From Nannochloropsis oceanica (lineage: Eukaryota > Sar > Eustigmatophyceae > Eustigmatales > Monodopsidaceae), in contig CP038133.1 of assembly GCA_004519485.1 (NCBI GenBank), positions 124,001 to 188,000 on the forward strand: a stretch of 64,000 nt of DNA, given 5' to 3'. Positions within the stretch are counted from its first letter, which is position 1. Each line of letters opens with the position of its first letter. Under the pieces are notes generated by a model, which saw only the letters and a list, made by a program, of their open reading frames with translations, was not told the origin of the DNA and searched no databases. Of this stretch, positions 20,091 to 31,928 are shown piece by piece. The translations under genes were made by a program, and so were the position numbers.

Positions 20091-22259
20091 CTAGCTCTTG
20101 CTCCCTTTCTCCTGCTCTTGCTCCTGCCCCTCCACTACCCTGCCGTGTGTCTGCCGCTGCGTCTCTTCCTGCTGCCCCATCTCCCTCGCTTCAGCTTTCC
20201 CCTTCATTTGACACAAAATCGAGACAGCATATCCCACATCCTCCAACCGCAGACTTAAATCCTTCTCTAACTCTTTCAACGACTCGCCTGATGCCCGTAG
20301 CCGACGCTCGAAATCCGAATGTTCCTCCACATCGTTCACGTAATCTCCCTCCTGCCTCACATGCTTGTTGCGCTTCTTCTTTCCACTTACATGCTCCTCC
20401 ATTTCCGTGCTAATCGCCTTCTTCTCATTCCCGGCCGGGAATATCTCCGACCCTGTTGGCCCTGTCTCTGCTAACGTCTGTGGAGAGGAGGAGCGGGAAG
20501 GTTGGAGCTGCGCCCGGTTAAGTACCTCGAGAACTTGGTTATGAAGGCACCTTAGTACACCCTGCGACGACAAGAGCCAGGCCTGCAGTTGCTCCATGCG
20601 CTTCATCTCATAGTCTAGACCAAACAAGTCGGAGGAAGAGGTGGAGGACGAGGCTTCGGCACCCTCTCTCAGCTGCTGTTGCTGCTCGTGCTCCTGCTGG
20701 AATCGCCTGACGGCTTCAACAGCACTCCCTTGTTGGCGCTGGTCGCTCATCAGCCGCATTTGTTGCAACAACACCCGAAGCTCGACTAAGGACTTGCGAA
20801 TTGCCTGCTGCGCATCTTTCTCGGCCATATTCATCCTCGCTGTCGCAGGTTGGACCTCCAGCTCATGACCACCCGCACCACTACCATCCAAACAACTGCT
20901 ACTCCCACCGCTTCGACTGCTACTATTGCTCCGTTTATCCGTTTCACCGGTTTCAGGACGATCTGTGCCGCTCGGCATGTAGTCGATAGTGGGCCGACGG
21001 GTCAGCCCTTCGCCTTCCGCCACGCGTCCCTGCTGCATCAACATCATGTTTCGTGTTAATCCTGGCCCCATGTCCAGTATATCTTCACGAGCCGCGACCT
21101 GCACGGCTGCCTCCCGCCAGAGCCGAGTGATGAGGGAGAGGGCTTGTTGCGTCTGCTCGACCAAGACGACGAGAGTCGCGTCGCCCTCGCATTCGGCTAA
21201 AAAAGACTGCCAGGCAAATGGTGAGCCTTTCTGGCGGTGCTCCTTATTCTCCTCTTCCTGCGGCTGCCGCTGTGGTGGCCGGTGGGGTTGGGATTGAGCG
21301 TGGTGATACTGCTGCTGCTGTTGCGGCTGCTCCTGCTGCTGGGCGGGGAGCGGCACGAGGAAGGGTGGCAAGTTAGGCGAGTTGGTCGTGGGCGACTTTG
21401 CTAGCCGCAAGCGTTTGCGCGACGCTTCGCTTGTCGTTTCACTCCCATTTTCATCGGCAGAATGCGCAACGCTCATCATTGTAATCTCCCGTTGCCGTGG
21501 GTGAGGCACAGCAAACGCCTTGGCCAATACGTCTTGAATCTCAGCTGACAAACGCAAGTCATGGGGGTAATGTGGCAAGCCCCACCCTTCCTCCCAAGCC
21601 AGCTCCAACAATGGTGTTTTATCACAAATCAAACACGTCCAAACTCCTTCCTTGCTTTGCATAGACCAATGTTCGACGGTCGGGGCGTTGAAATATGAGC
21701 CCAGGCATGTTTGGCAGAAGACGACATGCGACGGGTGTTTGGGCGAGGATTGTTGCCCGCAGCGGAGTACGCTAGAACCGGCTTCCACGTCCTGGACGAG
21801 GCGTAGACACCAGATACAGACAGTAATGGGCGCTTGAGAGTTGCTGCTGGTGGTGGTGGAAGTGGAGGTACTTCTCTCGTTGCTAATAGTCGGACCTTCC
21901 GAGCAGACGCTGGCAGTACCAGCAGCAGTAACAGCAGAAGTAGTGGCCGCGGACTCTGGACGTCCAGTACACTGACTTCTGGTCTCGCTCTGTCGGTCCA
22001 ACCAGGCCTGCTGCTGGTGCCGTCGGTAGAAGGCGTGAATGGTCTGTGTGGCCGAGACGTAGCAGCCCACGCAAAGTGGGACCGGAATAATTGGATGCCA
22101 ACGGACGGATGGTTGCAGCTCGGCGTGGCACTGCGTGCAGGTTGGGGAGTGAGGCAACACCTTAGACTCCCGCCTCTTGAGAGGACCTCCTTCTTCTGCC
22201 GACGTATGGCGAAAGGCAGGCAGGGAGGGAATGGCCGGGGGAGAAATGGCGGCCTCCAT
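20091..22259 (-). CDS. ADD-domain (ATRX/DNMT3-type zinc finger) protein
   Basis: A 722-residue intronless protein. Residues 41-66 form a GATA-like finger (C41-x2-C44 ... C63-x2-C66). Residues 148-212 form a PHD-like finger: C148-x2-C151, C167, His near 175-178, C182-x2-C185, then V-W-T-C-L-I-C-D with C209/C212, followed by P-L-L-E-L. This order and the closing W-x-C-x-I-C..PLLxL match the ADD domain of ATRX and DNMT3, which reads the histone H3 tail. A long disordered Ser/Thr linker separates the two fingers. A basic patch (S-R-K-R-L-R-L-A-K) is near 290. The rest is Gln-rich and predicted helical (residues 480-690). No SNF2 helicase or methyltransferase domain is present. Likely nuclear, chromatin associated. 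Confidence 0.75.
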   Translation of the reverse strand: MEAAISPPAIPSLPAFRHTSAEEGGPLKRRESKVLPHSPTCTQCHAELQPSVRWHPIIPVPLCVGCYVSATQTIHAFYRRHQQQAWLDRQSETRSQCTGRPESAATTSAVTAAGTASVCSEGPTISNERSTSTSTTTSSNSQAPITVCIWCLRLVQDVEAGSSVLRCGQQSSPKHPSHVVFCQTCLGSYFNAPTVEHWSMQSKEGVWTCLICDKTPLLELAWEEGWGLPHYPHDLRLSAEIQDVLAKAFAVPHPRQREITMMSVAHSADENGSETTSEASRKRLRLAKSPTTNSPNLPPFLVPLPAQQQEQPQQQQQYHHAQSQPHRPPQRQPQEEENKEHRQKGSPFAWQSFLAECEGDATLVVLVEQTQQALSLITRLWREAAVQVAAREDILDMGPGLTRNMMLMQQGRVAEGEGLTRRPTIDYMPSGTDRPETGETDKRSNSSSRSGGSSSCLDGSGAGGHELEVQPATARMNMAEKDAQQAIRKSLVELRVLLQQMRLMSDQRQQGSAVEAVRRFQQEHEQQQQLREGAEASSSTSSSDLFGLDYEMKRMEQLQAWLLSSQGVLRCLHNQVLEVLNRAQLQPSRSSSPQTLAETGPTGSEIFPAGNEKKAISTEMEEHVSGKKKRNKHVRQEGDYVNDVEEHSDFERRLRASGESLKELEKDLSLRLEDVGYAVSILCQMKGKAEAREMGQQEETQRQTHGRVVEGQEQEQEKGSKS

Positions 22260-23295
22260 GGCGGCTTCGTGAGGAAACCTGTGAGCGGGTGTGGCATCGG
22301 AGGAAAGTGAATAAGGACTGTAATGGGAGAAGCGCGTGGAAAAATATCTATCTTTATTCGTGTGTCCTTGTAATTAGCGTCTAGAAATCACGAATTAAAT
22401 GGGTCAGTCCTCTTACTATGGGGAGAGGGCTGACACTCGCGGTTGCCGAACATGGTCGGTAGAGTCGTCTGAATGCTGTGAAGGGAAGGGGTCGGAGCAG
22501 GCTTTGAAACTGACAGGATGCATGCATGACAAGATCCACTGGCAAAAGTATGCCATATTATCCAGTAACTGTAGCCAAGGATTCGGCGTGGTCCTGGTGT
22601 TCACGAGAGCGTCTAGAAAGGCGAGCGAACGGGGAAGTCCAGCGAGCGCGACCCGGGAGGGCATAAAGAAAAAAGTGCATGAGACCAGCCAGTATACAAG
22701 CACACGTGCTCTATATTTATAGCCTCAACATACCACACGCATGGCAAAAGACCGTGGCATTCTAAGACGATAGTAGCGCGGCGTCTGGAAGCCTATTGGG
22801 AATCGCTGGGCCGAGGCGCAGGCGATCCGAGGCACTCGTGAGAGAGGGCTCCGCACACTTGCCCTTGTCCTTCATGTTCTTGAAACTCAGGACCTTTTGA
22901 ATTTACGATACGTAAGCTGTGAAATCTCGTGCAACGACATGGTTATTGCTTCGAGAAGGACGCCCGGGAGGTTGTTTTCAACGGCGCGTCAGCTGGTGCC
23001 TTCAAGCTGCAGAAAAGCGGGGGAAAAAGGTAAGCAAGCAAAGTACTGCTATTCGTCGACGCGCGCGCCTCTCTCGTGGGATTTACTTCCCTCCCTTGTC
23101 ATTTTCTTTGCTCCACACGCTCAGTGATGCAAGATCTCCTCCTTTAATGAAGGACGCAGCAATGCGTTTCCGCATACCGTGTTCTAAGCACGATGCCTCG
23201 CGTCCAACTCCCTGATTCGACTTCCCTCCCTGCCCGACGACCGTCAAAATCATCCCCACAACCCACAGCTCGTCAAGCACTTTAGCGCGATTCCC
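22260..23295. other. Divergent intergenic region
   Basis: About 1 kb between the ADD-domain gene and the next plus-strand gene. It must hold both 5' ends. No conserved ORF or RNA gene recognised. Confidence 0.4.
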
Positions 23296-23474
23296 ATGAC
23301 CACATTTGAACGCAGTACGTCTTGGAACTCGACGAAAGGTACGTGTGTTCCCCATGCATGAGTTGACGTGGCATTGTCTCACCTCTTTTTACCGACAGCA
23401 TTGCCACCTAAGGTCTTTTCCCTCCCGTTTTCCGTGTGTTCCGACTGCCCTTCTGTTCGCCACGCCACACCCAG

Positions 23475-25163
23475 GTTTTCCGCGCCTTTGGCTCACCTTC
23501 CCAACAACCGTACCCACCCAACAACACAGACGACGCTTTTGGCTTGGAATTCGAATTCGGTGACCTGCTGGTGGATACGGACCACTCCCACTCGTTGATG
23601 GAAGTGACGGCCATGGTGAGTGCGGGCACGGGTTCAGGAGGAGTTGAGAATTGCAAGTATGACGCGCAAGGGTATACGCAACCAATTGGGAATGCTGCGA
23701 CACCAAACCTTACACTGGAATCATGTTGCTAACATTGTCTCTTTGCGGGACTTGAGCCCACACTCTCAGTTGAGCGGCGAGCACGTGACGGGAAAATAGA
23801 ACCCACTTTGGAAGATTTCTTCCCTTATTCATTCATCTGTCCGCTCACCTATGTGACACGAAACTCTCCTATCTACCCACAACCACAGCTTGAGCAGGTC
23901 GACGGCATGCCCTGTGGATCCTTCACCGTGGAGCAAGAAACACCGGTGGCAACGCACCATCACTCCCAACAATCTAGCTTGAACGCCACTGGCTTCGCCC
24001 CCAAGCAGCAGCAAATGCAGCAACAAACACCACAAGCCCCACAACGGAGACCAAGCAGCAGCGTAGGTCACCTGCAGGCGTTGAGGAATGCCTCCTCCTC
24101 CAAGAAAAACGCCTACCCTCTCACTCCCGTGCCTTCTCCTTGCGCGCGATTCCAGCATCAAAATCACCACCAACAACCCATGCAGGACGAGAATGCCTCT
24201 CCGGTTGAGCATGGCAGCGGAAGCAGCATGCCATGCAGCAACATTTCCTCGTCTCATCATGCGGGAGGTAGCACCACCAGCAACAGCGGTGCGAAGAAGG
24301 TTTTCGCCCCGCGGATCAACGTCCGTCTCATGCCCCAAAACTCCGCGACTGCCGCACGGGTCCGGCAAGCCGGGTACAACCCCAAGCTAGAGCTTTCTAC
24401 GCCCTTGGGCAAGCGCGTAGGTTTTTTCATCGACCATTTGGCCTCGAAATGGTCCGACGTCCCGGGCATCGCCTCCCTGTCGTTGCGTTTAGCCGTCTCC
24501 CCCACCCAACAGCTGGAGGAGCACGTGGCCTTGCGTTCTTTGAGCGCATACTTTGCCGCGGCTAAGATGGTGGATGCTGCCACGGGTGCGGGTGGGGCGA
24601 CGCCGTCGGCGGTGCTACAGTTGCACTATGTGCTGCGGCAGGATATGATGAATGAGTGGCACCCTGAGGAGAATTCGCTTTTTGACGCCTTCGCTGCCTC
24701 AGGTCTGGACCAGCTGCCGAGCTCTGCTCCTACCGCCCCCTCAATCTATGTCACTAGGACCGCCGTCGATACTCTGGTTTATCGACCGCAACAGCAAGAG
24801 CAAGATCAGCAGAAGAAGCGGCGCAAGCGCGTGTCGCTCACCACGGGAGATGCCTTCAATCGGAACGAGACCTTTGTCAACGCGGCCACGCTTGTCATCT
24901 CCACACCGGCTCCCATCAAGCCCAGCCCTTTCTCCTCCTCCTCCTCCTCCTTTGAGTCGTCGGGCGACAGCAGCGTAACGCAAGCCGGGCACCCGGGGTC
25001 AGGAAAAAAGCGCCGCCGCATCCGCCCAACGCTGCTGCCGCCGGGAGAAGTGGTGGCTACAAGTCCTAGCTTTTTGCAGGCACAGTGTGGGATTGGGAGC
25101 CTCACCTCCGAGTCATCTCGTCAGTCATCGTTTTCCAATTCGGGAGATGACTCGCAGCAATAG
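23475..25163 (+). CDS. Unknown basic, Ser/Gln-rich nuclear-type protein (5' end unresolved)
   Basis: At least two coding exons: 23475-23612 (acceptor ACCCAG, donor ATG|GTGAGT) and 23899-25163, joined in phase 0, about 467 residues visible. No domain recognised. The first exon is acidic (D-D-A-F-G-L-E-F-E-F-G-D-L-L-V-D-T-D). The middle has a probably folded block (about 190-320: F-A-P-R-I-N-V-R-L-M-P..L-S-T-P-L-G-K-R-V-G-F-F-I-D-H-L). Two basic clusters (K-K-R-R-K-R and G-K-K-R-R-R-I-R-P) resemble nuclear localisation signals. The start codon is not settled: an ATG exon at 23296-23338 (MTTFERSTSWNSTK) ends in phase 1 and fits only if a 14-nt microexon at 23399-23412 with a poor donor intervenes. 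Confidence 0.6.
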
Positions 25164-26511
25164 AGAGCGGAAGGAAGAGGAGAGGAGGGTTGAGGAGGGG
25201 AGCGAGTCATGATTTTTTGTGCTAAATCATGGTCACGAGAATCAGCACTTGTTTTAAAAGAAAGGTGACAGGGGGAAGCGGATTAGGAAGAAGAAGAGGA
25301 TTTGATTTGTGCAGGCACAAATCTGGCAATCAAGCAAGAATAAAACTGAAGCGCACGCTAAAAGAAAGATGTGTGTGCTGCTGTGTATGAATGTATCATG
25401 AGAGATTTCAAAACAATGTGATAAGATAAGAGATTGCGTGTACACCAACACGCACACACACACACACACGGATACATATAAACCAACCCACTCCCACATA
25501 CGATGAGAGAAGGAGAATGGAGAGATAGAGAGATAAATGACTTATTCATCCGTAGAGAGGAACAGAATATAAATGAAAGTACCAGCACCCTTCATATGTC
25601 TTTTGAAACCAATAGTCAGTCATTCATGTCATTTCTGCATCGTCATTGTCATACAATAGTGCTCACATCCCCGTCATCTCATCATCGGCAGCGATACCAA
25701 AAACAATAAAGCACGCATCATGAGCACCCGCACACATTGATATAGAAGAAGGGTAAAACGAAAGCGGAAGGCGCTGCGTTTGATGTGGTTTAGCTCTTGA
25801 TCCTTCCTTTTTCGCTTAGCGATGCACTGGTTGGGCGATTCATCGACCGGCTTCAGCATTCTCTATGTTATTTGTACTCTACCCTGGTAAGGAGAGGCTT
25901 TGCATTGTTTTTCAAATTAATGCGCCTATCAGTTTTGATGCCAATCGTTTTTCCGAGGAAGTCTGGCTATGAAGGGAGATTTGAGAGGGAAGAGTAGCTT
26001 CGGGTGGAATAGGCGTGGTCGCGAGGGAAGATGCAAAAGAAAAGGAAAGGAAAGGGAAGCACTGTGAAACCCAGTGGCAAGAATATGCCAATGCTAGGGC
26101 GTAGGGGCCGCAATTGGTGCCGTTCCCACAAGTCTTGGGTCGGACGTGTGGGAGGCGTCCGAGGAGGTGAGGGGCGTGGAATAAATATGAGGCTTTGTGG
26201 ACGATGCCAAAAAACTGAATTTGGTAAGCAGGACACGGTCAAACTACTCTTGCGGTTTCGTACGCGTAGAATAGCCGTCGCAAATAGATCACACAGAATA
26301 TCACCAAAAAAGTCATGGGCCAGGCACGCCTCGCGCAATTTCCCTCATCTTTTGATGCTGCTGCTGTTGCTCACCCCAAAGACCAAGTATACCATCACAG
26401 GCCACCTTTTCAGGGCAACTTCTCCACCCCGATCTTATCTTCTCCTCCATGACGACAAAAATCACACAATCACAGGCCAACGCAGATCGGCTTTTCCCCT
26501 GCTCTTCAGAA
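25164..26511. other. Intergenic with (CA)n repeat
   Basis: 1.35 kb upstream of SufS. Contains a (CA)8-type microsatellite at 25453-25469 and AG-rich DNA at 25500-25560. No supported gene. Confidence 0.45.
25453..25469. repeat. (CA)n microsatellite
   Basis: Eight CA units without interruption. Confidence 0.9.
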
Positions 26512-27095
26512 ATGCGGAGGATATTTTCATCGAACGGCCGTAGCTGCACCGCAGCGCGTTTGCTGTTGCTGTCGCTTCTGGCCGTGGAGTTGACGCATGC
26601 CTTTGTGGGTAAGGTTTCCTTGGGCGAGGGCGACATTGGCAGCAGCCGGAGCAGCAGCTATGCCGGCAGAAGACAGGAAACATGGCGCAATGCGCCCTTG
26701 TCCGCGGCGGCTGCGGCTGCCACCTCAGGTAAGGGAGGGCGATCCTCTTCTATGTTTGTGGGCAGGGAGTGTGTGTCGAGTGCACGTAATCCTCCGCATA
26801 TTAGTGATGTAGTCGATTAGGCCTTGCTGTGTGGGAAGAATACCGCTGTTCGATCGGTGTTGCCCTGGTTGTACTCGATTGTGTCTTTCTCCAACAGACA
26901 ATTTCTTTCAGTGTAAACTAGGAATGCATATTCTTGTACACGAGAGCATTAAGTGCATAGTTTTTTCTTAAAAACTTGTTTCGCAATCATCTCTCTCTGC
27001 CCCTCCTTGACTGTTCCTCTCTCCCCCTAACAGCCCGAGAAACCAGCACAACAACCCTCCTCAGCACCAGCACCAGCACCACCGCCACCAGAAGT

Positions 27096-27126
<31 letters not shown>

Positions 27127-28436
27127 GCAGCAGCAGCAGCAGCAGCATCACACTGCCTACTTCTACCCTCGGCGATAATCTTAAAGCTGATTTTCCTGCG
27201 TTGCATCAGGATGCCTACCCAGGCAAACCCCTCGTCTATCTCGACTCGGCCGCCACCTCCCAAAAACCCAAACAGGTGCTGAATGCCATGTCCGAATATT
27301 ATGAACACAGCAACGCCAATGTCCATCGCGGTGCCCACGCCCTTTCCATCCGCGCAACAGAAGCTTACGAAGCCACAAGGGACAAGGTCCAAAACTTCAT
27401 TCACGCCAGCACACGCGAAGAGATCGTCTTTACGCGCGGCGCGACTGAGGCCATTAACCTTGTGGCCAACACTTGGGGAATCCAGAATTTGAAAGCAGGA
27501 GATGAAATTTTATTGACAGTGATGGAGCACCATTCTAACCTGGTACCCTGGCAGTTGATCGCCAAAAAGACGGGGGCTGTGATAAAGTTTGTGGGTTTGG
27601 ATGAGGAGGAGGGATTGGACCTGCCTCAATTTCACTCCTTGCTTTCAAGCAAGACCAAGCTGGTTGCCTTCCCTCACGTTAGTAACACGCTCGGATGTAT
27701 CTTGCCAGTGGCAGAGATGGCGGCTGCTGCACATGCTGTAGGTGCTCTTGTCCTGGTGGATGCCTGCCAGAGCATTCCCCATATGAAGGTAGATGTGCAG
27801 GCGCTCGATGTCGATTTTCTCGCAGCGAGCAGCCACAAGATGTGTGGCCCGACAGGGGCGGGATTCTTGTACGGGAAATTGGGAGTGTTGAAGCAGATGC
27901 CACCGTGGCATGGGGGGGGAGAAATGATTGATGAAGTCTTCTTCGAGTACTCGACCTTTGCAGAGCCTCCGGCGAGATTCGAGGCGGGCACTCCCCCAAT
28001 TGCCGAGGTCGTGGGTATGGGGGCGGCGTGTGATTACTTGATGGAAGTGGGGATGGAAAAGGTGGAGGAGCATGAGCATCAATTGGGAAAGTATTTGTAT
28101 GAGCGGTTGAGTGAAGTGGAAGGGGTGAGAATATATGGTCCGCCGCCGGGTAAGGAGGGGAAGGGAAGGGCGGCGTTGGCCTCGTTTAATACGGACCAGG
28201 TGCATGCGAGTGATTTGGCGTTTTTCTTGGACCACGAGGGAGTGGCAATTCGTTCGGGCCATCACTGCACGCAGCCTCTGCATCGGATGCTGCACGCCAA
28301 AGGCAGCCTGAGGGCGAGCCTTTATGTGTACAATACGAAGGGGGATATCGATGTTTTTATCGCCAGATTGAAGGAGACAATGGAGTTTTTTGGAAACTTT
28401 CAGAGTGGAGGGGCGGGGGCAGCGACGATTTTGTAG
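26512..28436 (+). CDS. SUFS: Plastid cysteine desulfurase SufS
   Basis: A PLP enzyme that takes sulfur from cysteine for plastid Fe-S cluster assembly (SUF pathway). Two exons, 26512-26728 and 27034-28436, phase 1, 539 residues. The N-terminus ([31 protein letters not shown]) is a signal peptide plus A-F plastid site. A poly-Ser tract from AGC repeats (27093-27150) separates the presequence from the enzyme. Class V aminotransferase/SufS signatures: [28 protein letters not shown], the PLP lysine in [10 protein letters not shown], and [10 protein letters not shown] with the catalytic Cys. The RxGHHC motif marks group II (SufS), not mitochondrial NFS1. A further in-frame ATG at 26449 would add 21 residues but weakens the signal peptide. 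Confidence 0.96.
27093..27150 (+). repeat. AGC/CAG trinucleotide repeat coding poly-Ser
   Basis: A near-pure CAG-type triplet tract, read here as AGC (Ser), in the linker between the SufS presequence and the catalytic domain. Likely length-variable between strains. Confidence 0.85.
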
Positions 28437-29082
28437 GTTGTAGAAGAAACAAAGATGGGGAGGAGTCTTGAGATGCGGCAGAGAAATGTGATGAAATGAT
28501 CAAGAACTATGAGAGGTGAAGAAGTAGTAGTATGAGATTGATCGATCGATGATGAATGGGCAGCAAGAGCAAGAGGAGAGTACCGCTAGGTCGCACAAGG
28601 AAGAAAAGAAAAGAAATCACGCCAACGAGTGCCGTTATCAGGCGAGTAAGCGAGCGGGGACATGTGCATGCGAATGTTCCGTCATAATAAGTAACTGACG
28701 ACGAGAATTTAAATCCACGAACAATCAGCCCCCCCATTTATTTGTCACGTTAAGTGTTCCTTCTTCTTGCCAACCCACCTTTCCTCTTTCGGCCTCCCTA
28801 TTTCTCTTGTCTCAAATTTTAAATCTTCGCATCAGTTCTTTCCCCGGAGTCCGCGTGTGGAAGGGTTATGAAAGGAGAGGTATACTCGCAGGCCGAAAGA
28901 CCCAATCATATCCTTCCATCTACTGTTGCTGTTTAGGCTCCCTCTTCTTCCTTATTACTCTCTCCTCTTGTTCCTACCACACCATATTAAAAAACGAGGC
29001 TCACACTCTTTCCAGTCCTCCCCTTTCCTCCTCTAACACCCTCTCTATCCACCTCCCTCCTCTCCTAACAGGAGAAGAAAGC
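28437..29082. other. Convergent 3' region of SufS and glutamine synthetase
   Basis: 646 bp of 3' flanking sequence with GATC repeats near 28540 and pyrimidine-rich DNA at 28990-29070. No gene recognised. Confidence 0.45.
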
Positions 29083-31067
29083 TTACAAGCAGCACGTCTC
29101 AATAAGCATGCCCGTGACGACATAGGGGTCCATGTTGGAAGACGGACGCCTGTCCTCGAAGTAGCCGCACTGTCAAGATGTACGGGGAAAGAGGGAGGAA
29201 GGAAGGGAGGATTAGATGCTGATATCTCAAGAGCAAAAATGAGGGAGAGAAGTAGCCATACCCATCCGATAAAGAAGACAAAAAAAAGTCATACAACAAG
29301 GCCCACATATCTATACTCTCTCTTCTTATCTCCATAGTCCCAATTTTTGAGTAAAACCTACCCCATCCTTCTCCGCCGCCCGGGGGATCCGGCACGATGC
29401 CCCGCGGTTGGCCACGCCATAGGAAAATGAGTCCATGCTGGCCGTCTCGTGCTTTCCAGTCAGACGACGCTCGTTCCCCTCCCCGTAGGCGGCAATGTGC
29501 TCGGCGTGGCGGGCACGGAGCTTCTCCAAGGCGTCGATAATGACGGTGAACCCCCCGGGTTGTCGCATGGGCTCGGTTGAGAAGTTGGTATGGCACCCCG
29601 ATCCGTTCCAGTCACCCGGGATGGGCTTGGGGTCCAGAGATACGATCACGCCAAAGGCCTCGCAGACACGCTGGAGGATGTAACGAGAGACCCACATCTG
29701 GTCACCTGATGCAATGCCGACGGAGGGGCCCACCTGATACTCCCACTGGCCCGGGAGCACCTCGCCGTTGATCCCGGAGATCTGAATATTGGCATAGAGG
29801 CAGGCGCGGTAGTGAGCCTCGGCGATGTGGCGGCCGTAGGCGTTCTCAGTCCCGATGGAGCAGTAGTACGGGCCTGGTGGGGAAGGAGGAAATAAGGGAA
29901 AGGTGGTATAAGGGAGAAAAGATGAGTCGATGATAGTCGGCGCCAAGGGTCACAACAACCCCTCCCGCCTTCCCTCCCTGTCTCCCTTCTTCCTCGCTGA
30001 TCCTTTAGACATACCCTGGGCACCGGGGAAACCTCCCTTGGGCCAGCCGAAGGGCGTCACGCCATCCGCCTCGAACAGGGTGTACTCTTGCTCGATGCCG
30101 AACCAGGGGACGAGGGATTCAACCTTCTTCATCGCCTCCGCGCACCGGACACGAGAGTTGTTCTTGATGGGGGTCATGTCGGGCTTGTAGCAGTCGCACA
30201 TGACCAGGATGTTCTTTCCGCCACGGAAGGGGTCGGGGAAAATTGCCTGGGGCTTCAGGAGTACCTCGGAGTCGTCCCCGGGAGCTTGGCCGGTGGAGGA
30301 GCCGTCGAAGTTCCAAATGGGCCTATGGAGGGGTTCAGAGAGGAAAAGTGAGCGGGACAAGTGGGCGGATAAAATTTTGAGCGTATTGAAGGGGGTTGGG
30401 AGTTAAAGGAGGGAGCAGTGGATGAATATGACGGGTGTGGACGGTGGTTGTCTGGGGCATGAAGGACAGCAGCACAAGGCAAGTAAAGGGCTAATGGGGT
30501 GCGAATCGAAAAAGGAGCAGATCATGTGTTTGCTCTCCGAGGAACACGGAGGTCGGTTGTAGGCCTTGCGCACGACAGACCAACATGTTGCGGCTGATGC
30601 AAAGATACAGCGCAAATGCATGACACTAAGATGTAAGCTAAACAACTGACACAAGCATACAAAAATGGCACCTTGCCAAACAAAGGCCCATAAAAAATCC
30701 ATCCGCGGGGGATATTTCGCTCCCAAGATCAGTACTTACAGGTCATCGGGGTTGCTCGTGACCTTATAGAGTGTGCGGGTCTTGCAGCGCAAGTCTTGGC
30801 CAGAGCCACCAATCCCTGTGTAGTAGAGGAGAGAGTATAAGACAAGACTGAAAAAATGATGAAGATATCTGGGCCGCGCCGCGCGTGCCGCGCCCTACAC
30901 CCTTCCGCGGCAATTCTTGCGTGCCTCGTGCCTGGTGATGTCCACTCCCTTCTCTTGGACTTACAGATGTACTCGGCTTGGTAGGCATCCCCCTGAGGAA
31001 GGGACATGAAGCGGGCAAACACCTCCTCCGACAAGCGGGTGTGTTGACTGAAGAGCGAGTTGGACAT
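29083..31067 (-). CDS. Glutamine synthetase, type II (eukaryotic)
   Basis: Makes glutamine from glutamate, ammonia and ATP. Five exons: 30965-31067, 30740-30815, 30015-30322, 29362-29873 and 29083-29169, phases 1, 2, 1, 0, giving 361 residues, normal for GSII. Motifs: [55 protein letters not shown], the ATP site [18 protein letters not shown], and [10 protein letters not shown]. The C-terminus is [15 protein letters not shown]. The N-terminus ([16 protein letters not shown]) is not a signal peptide and has no A-F site, so a cytosolic location is likely, though a mitochondrial one is not excluded. The first intron-exon junction lies in the loop before the Trp-Ile-Gly-Gly segment. Confidence 0.96.
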
Positions 31068-31928
31068 TTTTAGGGGGTGGTCGAGTTGCTGTGGTGTGCG
31101 GAGGGCCGGAGGTGATGAATGAAGGATTGGACATGTGAGATAGGATTGGAATGTGTTGCTGCGTGAGGCAAAAGCCCTGCGCCCAGGACCTTGATACATT
31201 TTACATGCCTTGTGAAATCAAAGATTCCGCTAGCTCAGGTCTTTGCTGCCTTTGCGCGTCTCATGGGGGCATGAGCACGAAGGCAACGCAGGCCGCATGA
31301 GTGCAAGGATACTCCTTGGGGTGCACGGCACTCGGCACAGCCACGAGGTTTGGTGGCTATGGGATTCGCCTCCCCTGGCGTGCCACAACCATGCATGGCA
31401 GCTATGAAAGACAATGGTGCTTGGTCTTGGGACGCGAATCCACAGATGGACCTGCGAAGGCACAAGGAAGAGCGCGGGGCGGGCCAACAAAATAAGCGGA
31501 CGTCAACAGCGCGCGGTATTTTGCGCTTTCCCGACGCCTCAGCGTATATCTGTTGTGTTCAAAGATGAAAAAAAAGGAAAAGGTCGCCAGCATCTACAGT
31601 AGATTATGACCGCGCGTCATGCAAAGGCAACAACGCATGGTCGACGCGCGAGGTTGCGGGGGGAAAGCTGGAACGCGGGCGTGTGCAAGACCAAAGCCCC
31701 TATCTCTTTCATGACAAGTCCTCCTCTCGGAACCCGACAAAGAGTCGGATGAATTGGGCATAGATTCACCAATCGCCAACGAGCTGCAGCCCTTGAGAAG
31801 GTCCGGGACAGCATTCATATATGAAGACTCTACTTCTACGAAACCAAATATGCCTAGTACCTTGGCAGGCAAGCTGGAAGTGCCGGGGGACAGGTTGACA
31901 AGAAGCCATACTGTATTTTGTTTTACAC
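31068..31928. other. Divergent region between glutamine synthetase and TMEM42-like gene
   Basis: 861 bp with both 5' ends. No conserved ORF was recognised. Confidence 0.45.

Noticed and set aside
23399-23412. 14-nt microexon for the unknown nuclear-type gene
   Set aside because: It restores phase but its donor (AAG|GTCTTT) is weak and the next intron would be 62 bp. Left as a possibility only.
30323-30739. Frames within the 417-bp glutamine synthetase intron
   Set aside because: They lie wholly in an intron defined by exon phase and have no protein features.
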